A stretch of DNA of 64,000 nt from Henricia sp. BOLD:AAB3569. Its lineage: Eukaryota > Echinodermata > Asteroidea > Spinulosida > Echinasteridae. The stretch lies in assembly GCA_037783545.1 (NCBI GenBank), contig JBBELK010000298.1, forward strand, positions 2,418,001 through 2,482,000. The letters are read 5' to 3'. Below are positions 1 through 10,807 of this stretch, piece by piece (the stretch's first letter is position 1; each line of letters opens with the position of its first letter). The position numbers were made by a program, and so were the translations under genes. A model generated the notes under the pieces. It was not told where the DNA came from and searched no databases. It saw only the letters and a program-made list of their open reading frames with translations.

Positions 1-1459
1 TTTCAAGTTGCCAGTAGTTGCAAGTGCGCTTACATTAACTCACCCTTAACCAAAAGCCAGATCCATCCCTGTTCCCTTCGTGAAGTCATTGAGTACTTCA
101 AACACAAATATGTGAAAAACATGCTACTTATTCCGAAAGAAAAAACTTGCTACTAAAAATGAAAGATCCCTTAGAGACAAACTAAAGCTTGCGTCACAAG
201 ACGGTGATCGAATATCACATCAGCATGTTGTTTGCCCGACCAGGAGCCCCATCACTCTAAATGCTATACCCCGCCAGAACCCCTACCCCGTCCCCCTTAT
301 CCTAGCCAGCATGTTGCCGCCATTGGACATATTTACACACTCCTCAATGTTTGAAGTCTGGTAGCATGCTCTATATCCGTTCCACATCACTCTGTGCCCT
401 GTCCTGGATGTCTGAAAAGTACCGGTCAACATGTATTGTGGTCTAATTAGCTACTTCCAGAGAGTTTCAGTACACAAAATTTGTAACGAGTTCATGATGA
501 ACATTAATTGCACTTAGGGTTTAATTAGTGTGCACTATTTTTATTCCCCCAAAATAAGGGTGGGTCTTACTACAAAGTATGTAAAATGCAAATATCCAGT
601 ATGTCGGTTTTAAAGAGTAGGTATATTAAAGTAGGTTTTTCATCCTGAGATCCCTGCTAAGTGCCGTTATAATCCCCTGAGGAAATCCACGCAAATCCGT
701 TAAGTTAGGTGGCTGTTACATTATGCTGAAGAGAAATAATTTCTATACTTTCCAAAAATTGGATTGGGTTTTTGTTCTTCATGACTATTCCTTCCAGCGT
801 TTGCCCTTAACATTTTTCCCAACTGGCCAACAGGGCTAGTTGGCTTAAGTCTTCACTGGCCCGTCGGCATTTCAAGTGGCCCGGTTAAAATTTTGGTTGT
901 TCTTTTTACACACAGTCGACATTTGAGTGAATAAATTAGGAAAATTTGGTAGTCATAAGGTTCTCCCCAGTACAAGTTATATTTTAACTGGACAGCCAGA
1001 TCATTTGGGGAGGCTTTCCAACTGGGCCGAGATGATTTCAACTGTCATTTGGCCAACAGACCGGTGCTAATTCGAACGCTGCCTTCCTACTGAAATTTCC
1101 GGCGACGTTTTTATTTACTCTGCAGTTTTTAAAATTAATAACAGTATGCATGATGACAAATGTGAATTGAACAGATTCCCCTGTATGCTTTAAATAGCAG
1201 CCAATTGCCGACGCCGACACGGCCAGCGCTACCGAGTATTACACTGTACTGTGTAAACTTACATGTACAATCTGCATGCGTGTATTTGAACGCCCGCAAT
1301 GTACTGCCAAGCGTCCTGATTGGCCCAGAGCGGCGACAAGAATTCTGTCGCTGCTTCCACAGCGAAATGGGGCCAATTTCAACAGGGCCTTAGGACGCAC
1401 GGGTAGGGGAGTGCGTTAAAGAGGCACTGTTGCAAGAGGATGTGTGTTGCATGGATGTG
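1..1459. other. Gene-free stretch, nothing recognised
   Basis: AT-rich single-copy-looking sequence. No open frame with family resemblance, no clear exon bounded by splice signals, no inverted or tandem repeat and no tRNA-like fold were seen. Upstream RIMBP exons could lie here unrecognised, because 80-120 bp coiled-coil exons are hard to find by eye. Confidence 0.5.
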
Positions 1460-1702
1460 TGCCACACCAAATATTTTGCTTTGTTGCACACTCGGACCCA
1501 TGCAACACTGAGAGAAAAATTAGGTTAGTAGGGAAAGCCTGAGGGAGTATACCATTGTATGTGCCTCACAGCTTAGCTGAGCTGAGTTGGTAGAGCATCT
1601 GTCTGGTGTGTCATAAGTCTCATGTTCAAATCCTGATGACCATATGATTTTTCTCTCATCCCAAGTTTGGTCATTTCCACAGTGATTGGGCACCATGCCG
1701 AA
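1460..1702 (+). repeat. tRNA-bearing dispersed element, copy 1
   Basis: A degenerate tRNA-like block at about 1563-1641 (A-box region 'gagttggtagagcatctg', B-box-like 'gttcaaatcc') sits between a left block with 'catgcaacactgagag' and a right block with 'atttttctctcatccc' and 'attgggcaccatg'. The same blocks occur near 8.8, 37, 52, 53 and 58 kb. The promoter boxes are degraded, so this is not a functional tRNA gene. Confidence 0.6.
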
Positions 1703-2226
1703 TTTAAAGATAGTAATAAGTATACATGATTGGTAAACTGTTACAAATAGTTTTATCCCCCTGTGTGATTGAAGATATGCATGATTAAAACCAACCCGAG
1801 CAAAAACCAGCTCCGTTCTTCATCTAACTTTTGAGAAAACAGTAAAAAAAGGGTTTGCAGTCATTTCGCCCCAAAACCACTTTGCCCTGAACCATTTCGC
1901 CCTGAACCATTTCGCCCTGAACCACGGCCTGTGCACGAAGTGGTTTGGGGGCGAAGTGGCATTTAGGCGATGTAGTGTTTGGACAAAGTAATTTAGGGCG
2001 AAATGGCATTCGGGTGAAGTGGTTTGGGGCGAAATGGTTTTGGGGCGAATTGAATTTTCGTGAAAACTAATTGTTTTACTCATTTCTCAAAGACTATAGC
2101 ACTTCAGACAAAACCATCTCAGGGGGAGTTTTCTACGGTCATCATGTTTATATTGTGTAAGTTAGGCGTAAATCTGTGAACATTTCTGATTTTCGAGATT
2201 ACCAATGATGTATATACTGCCTTTAA
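1703..2226 (-). mobile_element. TTAA-flanked MITE with GCGAAATGG core, copy 1
   Basis: Both ends carry tttaaag-type termini next to 'tatacatgattggta' (right end inverted), giving an element of about 520 bp. The core at 1855-2055 is a palindromic run of degenerate 'ttcgccccaaaaccact' blocks on one side and their complement on the other. An inverted copy occupies 63574-64000. The left 100 bp also matches a separate small repeat at 38.0, 28.4 and 57.0 kb, so the element may be chimeric. The short open frames across the core are by-products of the repeats. Confidence 0.65.
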
Positions 2227-2627
2227 GTCTCTGAACCCCATTAGTCATCTTTACACATTGCACTATCATAAACCAATCATGGATTTATTGCAGTCGACAC
2301 TAATGCTATCCAAGTCCATTAACCCCATCTCTTGTCGGTGTTTGCATTCAAAATGGCAAATACTGTCTGCATACTTTGAGATCAATTTGCCATTTTCAAT
2401 ATCCGTGATGTGTGCTCATGCATTAGCGGTGTGATTTTTTATAGACTTAACTCGGTTTACTTTACACCAGCTTATTTGATTTGTCCATTTCATAAATTGA
2501 AAATCACGTAATTTTAAAAGGAAGGTAAACATTTTTGTAAGCATTTTTTTATTTGTTCTGTTTGCTAGAGGAGCGGCAAGATATTAAGAAAGGGACTTTT
2601 ATTTGAAATAATTAAATATTTAAGCCT

Positions 2628-2964
2628 GTTTTCAATACTGGAGAGTTTTTCCTTCAGGACTATATCTCTGTACAATGTCATTTATTTTCTCTCAAAACAA
2701 AATATCTTGAGAAGGAGATAATTTGAGTTGAAGAACGGGAACGATGTCACAAAGTATGCGTCCTTGTTACATATGTTATATGGGAAATTTGTACACAGGA
2801 TTTTCAGAAAGGTATGTTGTTGCACTATTTGTTGCTATTCATCTAGCTGAATTATGAAGTTATCTCCTTAGATCTGTCTTAAGATTATTCTTGTGTTTTG
2901 AGAAAAGATAAACAACATTGCACAGATATGATCCTGGCTAAAAAGACTCTCCAGTATTGAAAAC
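2628..2964. repeat. Foldback element, about 150-bp imperfect arms
   Basis: The left arm begins 'caatactggagagttttt' at 2633 and the right arm ends with its complement near 2958. Inner blocks also pair, for example 'tctcaaaacaa' near 2690 and the complementary stretch near 2900. The inner part 'ggaaatttgtacacagg' is shared with the long palindrome at 27543-27977, so the two belong to one foldback family. Confidence 0.7.
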
Positions 2965-4884
2965 ACTCATGTTTTTAATGTTTTGGTGTAAAGACTGATA
3001 TTCATTTATGCTAGGAAAATCATGATTTTTTACCAAATTGTATTTGATAAAAGAATCGTACGTGAATATATTACGTTTCAATTCATAATCTGGTGCAGAA
3101 ATGTTATAAAAATTTGGAAATTTGTTTATATTATGTGATGATTCTGATTTGTAATGTTTAAATACTGATGACAACTTTCAAAACATATTTTCCCCCAGGC
3201 TATTTTTGCTTTTAAAAAATCCTGTCTTGGATTAATTTGGTCTGATTATGTGGCCTTTACTTTTCCAAATGATGTCTCAAAGTTAGCACTTTCGTTTGTC
3301 AAAATTGATAAGGATTACTGGATCACTTTTCCAATAAATCACAGAAGAAAATAGTAAGTGTTGAAAGTTTAAAATGACAAACTTGTTTTGTAGTGGTACA
3401 TTTCTGTGGCTGAAGGCTCTCTTGAAAATGCATTTGGATTTTTTTCCCTCGAAATTGAGATTGGCAACCGACAGATTTGTTTATGTCGGTTGGGGTAAAA
3501 AAACTGGTTCTGTCAAAGCAGTAACATGTTCCGTTAATCAAAATTGCAAAACTGCCAGATTTGTCTTGTCAAAATCTTTCATTTTGGACTTTTGGAAAAA
3601 GGACGGCAAAAAAAAGGAAAAATTGGGGAATGACACATTTTTGTTGTCAGTCAAGTGGGAAAAAAAATGCAATTTTGTCCTGACGAAATCTTTAATTTTG
3701 GACTGAAATCAGGAGATGAAAAAGGATTGAGAAATGTCATTTGTCAAAGCTTCACGTTTTACCAGTTTATACAAGAGGAATTATGATTCCCCGGCCGCAT
3801 TTTGTAATCCCTAAGGGAGCCTTGAGCGTGAAAAAAAAAGTCCAATTTACTTCGGTCCAACAGGCACATGTTGTACGCTGCCGGTGTCGGGAAAAAGCCG
3901 CTAGCTTGTCCATCGCAAGCAAACCGACAAATGTGTATTAACACGGATGAGGAAAAATATTGGCCGCGTACATGTCCCGGGACATCTCGTTTATTAACTA
4001 GATTGCACGCTTGATCTGGCCTTAGACCCGAAGTGGAGTGAAAGTCTTGTCCTTGCCTTAGAACAGGGTGGAAAGGTGGGGTGGGGGGTGCTTTAATTTA
4101 CACCATCATCTTCGTTGAGGCAAGGGGCCCCGAGTTAGGAGTAAAATCAATACCATGGTGTTAATTCACCGGGCTAACATGATGCCACTGGATGTTTGGG
4201 CAAGGTAGTCGTATGTTTTTATTAAGCTCCCTTTTTTATACTCATTTCTAGCCTGTGCTGCCTGTCACCTCGTCTCTGCATAGAGCGTAAGGTATTAGGG
4301 CGTATCCCATCATATCATTATAACCCATCATATGAGTGTGATGTTTGCTGTGCCGTTGCAATAAAATGTCTGGTATGATCGAATATAATGCAAGCTAATC
4401 AGGTTCATATCTGTGTCTAGATTAGAAGTTTTCATTTTTTTTCTGTATGGAAGTGGGAAAGATTTTCCGGTGTGATTGTGTTTTGATTTAGTGATTCGGT
4501 TTCTATCCTCACACGTAGCTATTTTCTCCTGGGTAGAGAGGCAATATATGGCAAAGTACCTTGCCCGAGGGCACACGCACCCCTACCTTCCATACCAACT
4601 GTGGACATTTCTTTGTTCTTGTGTAATTGAGAAAACTTCCGAAATGTCACTTTTTTTCAGAATGAAAACATTAACTTTGTTTTACCAAAATCAAAACAGT
4701 TCTCTTCTGAACTGTTACTTAATCCCTAACCCTCAACCTAACCCCCTCTGCCATCCTAACCCTATTTTTCAAGCTTGGACAACCTGACTGTGGACATGTG
4801 CTAGTCCACATAACGTCTGTTTCTCCTGCCAAGTGTGGACATCTTTTGTTCGCCAGTCCACATAAGGCATGTAATGAACGTACA
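2965..4884. other. Gene-free stretch with one imperfect duplication
   Basis: At 3540-3715 a block of the type 'tttgtc..gtcaaaatctttcattttggact' appears twice with drift, forming a partial tandem duplication. The predicted peptides are low complexity. Nothing else is recognised. Confidence 0.4.
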
Positions 4885-4978
4885 GCAGACACGGGCAGGC
4901 CTGGATTTAAATTCACGACCTGCAGGATTAACCTCATCTTGACTTTGATTCACTAGACCGCTCGGCCATGATATCACT
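4885..4978 (-). repeat. tRNA-derived SINE head fragment
   Basis: Read on the minus strand, 'atggccgagcggtctag' (A box of Leu/Ser-type tRNAs) is followed about 55 bp later by a degraded B box. No acceptor-stem pairing or SINE body is visible, so this is a decayed head rather than a tRNA gene. Confidence 0.5.
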
Positions 4979-7247
4979 GCACTCGATACACAGGCCTCAA
5001 CATTTACAGAGTCAACGGAGGCCAGTGGCCGCACCGCCGTGCTCGAACAAACGTGCCCGAACAAACTGGCCCCAAAGCCCTTTTTATGTGCCATTTTTTG
5101 GGGCCAGTGTGGCTGCAATGCCTTTATCAACCTCGCCGTAGTGCCCTTCCTCCAAAGCGCAACCCTTCAACATTGAACGCTATGCTTAAATTTTGCAGCA
5201 CCAATGCCTCCTGCAGGCAATGATTTTTAAGACAGTTTCCAGCTTTAAAATTAAATGTTAATTAAATTATTACGCTTTCTGACAAAATCAAAACTGATAA
5301 TTTGGAATTCCAACTGGTATTTTTTTAATACAAAAATGAAGTAAAATAGGACCTGACCATGTGCTGACTTGCAATAGAAACGGTTTTCTTGAAAATAATG
5401 TTTAATATATTAAGTCAAGGTCATATACACATTTTTGGTATGTATACATTAAAACGTGACATGCCCTAACTGGTCCTGGCAAAGTAGTCTCGGTGCCCTG
5501 CGAGCTGGCCTCGGTGCCCCAAAATAAGTGGCACTGCCCTAAAAAGTCAAAATTTCGAAGCCTGCATGTAGTTCCATAATACAAGCTCAACCTTTCCTTC
5601 AAGTCGTAATAAAAAGCCTCAGTGAACATGAATGTGCCAAGTGAGATGTCCTTTGATTTATTAGCCACTTTGTACATGCATGTTGCATGATCACACCATC
5701 CTGTCAGTGATTGGACTTGTCTGTGTAAACGCTCTTGTTGGTCTGTTTGTGATGCAGTGCTCATTTCCAATGTGTTGGGCAAATTTTTTTTTTTTTTCAT
5801 GTTCAAATAGTAAAATCCAAGTGGTAAATCTTTTATTATTAGGAGTTTTTGCACAGAATCTGTGAACAGTCATATAAAGGTACTATTCCAGAAAAACTAA
5901 CGGCAGTTCATATTTCACGCAAAAGCGAATGTGAAAGCATATTTGATGTCACAGCGAAGTTTCCATGCCACAAATTCAGAGAAAGTTATACTAGATTCAA
6001 CTTGTGCAAATGTTCACGGCAAATCGCTTGACGTCAGATGTACTAAGATTCACATTTGCATTCACGTTCTCATGAAATATGAATCAGCCTTTACTTAGGT
6101 AAAGCCTGAAATAAAGGTCTAAAAGTGTGATATTAAAAAAAGGTGAGACATGAAAAGATAATTTTACCAACTATATATTTTCATAGTTGGAAAATGGTTT
6201 TAAAACGTTAACTGCAACAAAAGTAGTGAAATCTAGTTGAATAAACTGAGATAATGGTGTCGGTATATTCTCGACTGGTGGTCCTATACATTTGTCAAAA
6301 AGATTATTGGCAAACTCTGTTATATCCCACCAAAAAACTGTTTTACTTATTGGAATTTGCCATTGACTGTAGTGCTTAGTTGTAATACAAAATGGTAGTT
6401 TTCTCAAAATGCCAAAAATGGATATATAGCATTTTTCAGTTTTAGTCCTGAAAACGAGCAGTCTGAAAAGTGTGTGGGATGTAGTTCATTTCTTTTAGCC
6501 AATTGTCTCCACTTTTAAAGTGACAGTTGTTGATGAACACTGCCCTCTGTTGACAAAAGATGAGGCATGTCAAACCTCAATGGTACTTCTTATATTTGTG
6601 GCTGTACACAAATGACAATAATGATATACAAATACTGCAGGGAATGTAGCAGTAAAATGTGTTAGAAATCAGGGATGAGATTGGATGTTTGAAAAAACCC
6701 TGAAATTGCAAGCGCGCAGCGTGAAGCCATTACGGCTGGGATTCACAGGGGTCATGTTTTTTGGCAAAAAAAACCTGATTTCAGGAAAAAAACTGAAAAA
6801 TCACATCCCTGTAGAACTAGAAATACATGTTATGATTTGTTAAATCTATTTGTTAACTTTGAATCCAGTTTTTCATAAAGGAAACCGAAAATAACACGTG
6901 CAATTAAATAACAAAATTGTACAAAATGAATGGTTTATGATACTGAAAGTTCATACATCATAAACTGTAAATTATAACTATAAATCTTCTAAACTTCCAT
7001 AGCAGTGAAAGCAATGTTTTTATCATGTCATTTCCGCAACTGTAGAGCTCATTAAACAACCAGTTATGTGAAAGTCTCTAAGGCATACAAATAATTTCAG
7101 ACTTGAAAATCATCAAAAAGCATCGTTTAGAAAATAAAAGTTAGAAAAGTGTGTTAAATAGTACGAAAATAGTGCATGGTTGACCCGTATTGAAATTGGT
7201 AAATTTTCTGACACACATAAATTTGGGCATGTGTTCAAATGACAGTG
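4979..7247. other. Gene-free stretch, nothing recognised
   Basis: AT-rich sequence with scattered homopolymers, for example the T run near 5787. No exon, tRNA or paired repeat was found. Confidence 0.4.
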
Positions 7248-7478
7248 AGGGTGGTTTCACACTGGGCTTTTTCGCGCATAAATGCGACGCGCGTCGCTTT
7301 GAGAAAAAGCGGTGTGAGACGGGGAATTTGAAGAGAAATGTCGCACTGAAAACCACAAAACAAATTATTTTCCGCCCAAGTTGATTTTGTGGTTTTCAGT
7401 TTATCGTTTCACTATAAATTCCTTTCATGCATTTTTTTACAAAGTGACGCACGAAAAGGCTCAGTGTTAATCCACCCT
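7248..7478. mobile_element. Small MITE, about 230 bp
   Basis: Left end 'agggtggtttcacactg' and right end, read inverted, 'agggtggattaacactg' form a TIR that continues imperfectly through 'agcctttttcg'. There is no coding capacity. No target duplication is certain. Confidence 0.65.
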
Positions 7479-8199
7479 AATGTAAAAACGCATCATGTAA
7501 CTGCTGATGACCCACTTTACAGATGGCGTATACAAAGCCAGTGTGTAGAAGCTTTCCTTAAGGAATTTGTCGCAACAAAGTTTATCTCTTGAACCACTGT
7601 GATTGATTGCACATGCATTACACATCACACAACATAAGATTGCCTTCGCAAACCTGTGGATCAACATATTTGACGGATGAGCAGTCGTGACACCACGAAA
7701 CCTTTCCCTAGTGGCACGTTTAATAATCACGACACACCGAAAAACAAGTTCAGTGCCCCGGTTAAATATAATTGACCGCTGTTCGGCGAAGTTGGTTAGA
7801 AAAGAAAAAAATACCACGGTATATGAGATTGTGCTTTTTATGCATGCGAATCCAATTGACCCAATTTGTCGCGGGTGTATGAATCCAAGTCATCCATTGA
7901 ATAATTTGTCATGATTCCTTCTGCACAGTCTATTGACCCTATTTTTCCTGGCGCTCATCTGTCAATATCTACATAGTCGCGGTCAGATTGTCTCCGGTTT
8001 GTTGCGAGATTCTTGTTTGTATTTGGACATAACAAGTCATTTAAAGGCCAGTACGTGATTTGTAATCACTGAAAAAGAAAAGCCTGTGTTATCACAAAAT
8101 AACCATGCTTGAATACACGATAAAAGTACTGAAAATTAAGCATGTTAGAAATGAGGTTTTCAATGGTTTAAGAAAAGTGCATTTTTGTCTCAGTTGACA

Positions 8200-8566
8200 T
8201 TTATTTATTCACCACATCCAACAGCGGGAGAACCGCCAATTACAGGAATGGGATCAATTAACATAGATATTCGAATAACTATCAACTTCTAAGTTGAATT
8301 AGAAACTGCCAGAGACACCGGGAATCCCTCCCCTTGCTCTTCACGACAGAATGCTCTGGGATCTTTAGAGTGCGTTCCCGAAACCTAACACACTAGATCA
8401 ACGGCTTTACATCCCTTCCGAAGGACGGAACAAGTGTGATTAAGTGCCTTGCTCAACAGCACAAGTGCCACAACCCGTCACGGCCCGGAATCGAACCCAC
8501 ATTCTAGTACTGGCATGTACAGGAATGTGGGTTCGACGCACTAGACCGCTCGGCCATAACACCCCA
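8200..8566 (-). mobile_element. SINE-A, near full length, copy 1
   Basis: On the minus strand: a Leu/Ser-type tRNA head ('atggccgagcggtctagtg', B box 'gggttcgaac' type), a conserved central block ('gagcaaggcacttaatc', 'ccgtccttcggaagggat'), a 3' block ending 'ggatgtggtgaataaat', and a short ATAAA-type tail. A second full copy is at 18295-18665 and a partial one at 29620-29890. The central block resembles those of widely shared animal SINE superfamilies (V- or Meta-type). The exact superfamily is not assigned. Confidence 0.85.
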
Positions 8567-8785
8567 CATTGTCAGACATTACGAACATTTAGGAACCTGG
8601 CATTGCTCCACACATCAGTACACACATCAGAAAACCTGACCTTATGACAGTGACACTGTTTTCATGTTTTCTACAACCCAAAATACATGTAAATGTATTT
8701 AAACTTCATACAATAATTCAAATAACTCTCAAAAAAATGTTTGTTGCGTCAGGCAGAAAATATTTCAGACGACCGGGAATTGTTT

Positions 8786-9010
8786 ACTGTGTGGGGGAAA
8801 AGTCATATGGGCCTTATCGGGATTCGAACTCAAGACCTCTGATTTAATCGGCAGATGCTCTACCAGCTGAGCTATAAAGCACAGTGGTGTACTCTCTCAC
8901 GTTTTCCCTATGAACGCAATTTTTCTCTCGGTGTTGCATGATAGTGCAACTGAGTCAAGTTTGGTTGTTTCATTTCAGTGGTTAATTGGCACCATACAAA
9001 ATATATTGCA
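8786..9010 (-). repeat. tRNA-bearing dispersed element, copy 2
   Basis: The minus strand carries a well-kept tRNA-like block (8811-8881) with 'agctcagctggtagagc' and 'gagttcgaatcccgat'. Upstream on that strand is 'catgcaacaccgagag', and farther out 'ggtgccaattaaccactg', which is the complement of the block that follows the tRNA in other copies. Confidence 0.65.
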
Positions 9011-9083
9011 TTCCCATAATACAGAAATATTAGAACATTTAATTATATTCTCATTTTGTTGTTGAACAACAAACATGGTTGTG

Positions 9084-9530
9084 CAGGGGTCGAAATTAAC
9101 CTGAATTTCATGCTGGTCAGAAGGACCAGTAGATTAGAGAACTCTACTGGTCCTGCTGAAAATTTGGTGGTCCACTGGTGTTTTTAAAAATGGCACCGAT
9201 ATACGTGTACTTCAACACTTTCTGGTTTTATAATTTAGTGCAGGATGGATGGGATTGCTTTTTAATCCAACACTGGGGCATGTCTGGAGAGATAAGAGAA
9301 AGAAATGTAGTTATCTGAAAATGTCTAAAGAGATCAGAAATTGTTTGTGGTAACCAGGAATTCTTCGCATTGTGTAAGAAATGTTTACTGTGGATTAGGC
9401 ATCGGGGAATGTTTCCATGAGTCAGTCAATGTTTTCACTGGTCCATCGGACCAACTTTTTGACAAATCTAGTGGTCCTTCTGATTTTTTACTGGTCACGG
9501 CCACAGGACCAGTGTTAGATTCGACCCCTG
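9084..9530. mobile_element. hAT-like MITE with 5-bp target duplication
   Basis: The TIR is 'caggggtcgaaattaac' against an inverted 'caggggtcgaatctaac'. TTGTG flanks both sides (9079-9083 and 9531-9535). Subterminal 'ggaccagt' and 'actggtcc' blocks recur in both orientations. CAGGGG ends are typical of hAT elements. A 5-bp rather than 8-bp duplication fits the hAT5 group, as I recall it. The interior is non-coding. Confidence 0.75.
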
Positions 9531-10157
9531 TTGTGTTAAATCTTTGTAAGTGTTTTGTTTTGTTTAATCGTTGGGCAAAGTTGTAAAAAAAATGTAAAGT
9601 TTTTTCAAATGTTTTTTTTTTCAATGTTTTTTTTAAAAATGTTAAATGCCCCATCCGTACTCTGAAGTATTAAACCCAGTCCTCTTTATTGATTTCATCG
9701 AGACAAAGCCTGGCTATCTCAAGTCGCCGTCTTGTCTTCTCTTCCCATCATTACATCCCTCAACAAGTCCCAATGCAGCTGGCTCGGTCGTCATCGGCAA
9801 ACATGTCTGGCTTCCAGATAGGCTACTGTCCCATAAGAATCCCAGATCTCGGACAGATTGTTCTATTTCGCTCGGGGATTGATTCAATCTGGCTTGATTT
9901 TCAGTAAACAAATACAAAATTGGCAAGAATCTTCAGCAAGAATCTTAAAGAAGTTACTGCAGTGATCCAGTTTTGAGCTCTAGGGCAGTAAATTTAACAT
10001 AAATATTTGTCGGAATAACAGCTTCTTCAGCTATGAGCCCGAATTTTACACAGGCATTAAGTGGGGGCAGCATTTTGCGCTGAAACAATTGACTCACCAA
10101 AGGCATTCGCACTTAGTACGTGCGCATGTGTTATGCTAGAATGACGTTTGACCAGTG

Positions 10158-10292
10158 AGGCACAGGCTCGTCAGCAATGCACGCGCGTCAAATTCGTGCC
10201 ACGAAATACGCAGCTCCATGCCTTTTCTATGGAGCTGCATATTTTGTGACACGAATTTGGCGCGCGCATTGCCGAGGAGCCTGTGTCTTTAA
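10158..10292. repeat. Hairpin MITE, 135 bp, copy 1
   Basis: The arms run from 'gaggcacaggctcgtc' inward through 'aaattcgtg' to 'gcagctccat', then a loop of about 10 nt and the complement. Almost the whole element folds as one stem. A second copy with the same arms is at 47451-47597. Confidence 0.8.
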
Positions 10293-10324
10293 CTCTAGTC
10301 GTGAATTGAACATGCTCACAGACA

Positions 10325-10807
10325 CACACCGTGTTTACACTCGAACCGGCAAAGGTGGATACAGACCCAGCATTTTTATTCAGACCGCAAAACTCATCAT
10401 TTGCCGCATTTACACTACACCTCAATTCGGCTTCAACTCACCTTCAGAAACCGCAAAAGTCACCACTAATTGTAACTGCAGCGCATGCGTGACGTTAGGT
10501 GTTGCGGCACTAGTGCCAGATTGGTCAATTATCTACTATACTGCGGGCACTTTCCCAAGGACACTCAAATTGCCGAATCTGTATTCGGGTAGCGTTTACA
10601 CTACAAGCGACCTCAAGTGACAATTGCAGGATTCAACCCTGCAATTGCGGGGTTCAACCCTACCCCAAAGGTGACTTGAAAAAGGCACATCAGACCCGGG
10701 TCTGATCCGCCTTTTTCAATTCACCTTTTGCGTTTACACTTAGCGCCTACCTGGCTTTAACTCCCCTTTTTGGAAATTGCGGAGTTCGATTCGGCGAACA
10801 TGGTGTC
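10325..10807. mobile_element. MITE with GTTTACACT ends, copy 1
   Basis: Left end 'acaccgtgtttacactcg'. The right end is degraded ('ttcgattcggcgaaca'). The interior contains 'gacccgggtctgatc', itself palindromic. An inverted copy with two intact ends lies at 40621-41095 and fixes the boundaries. Confidence 0.75.

Noticed and set aside
1820..2083. 87-codon frame beginning MSKTISF, with a similar frame at 63715
   Set aside because: It lies within a palindromic repeat core, and the two copies are frameshifted relative to each other.
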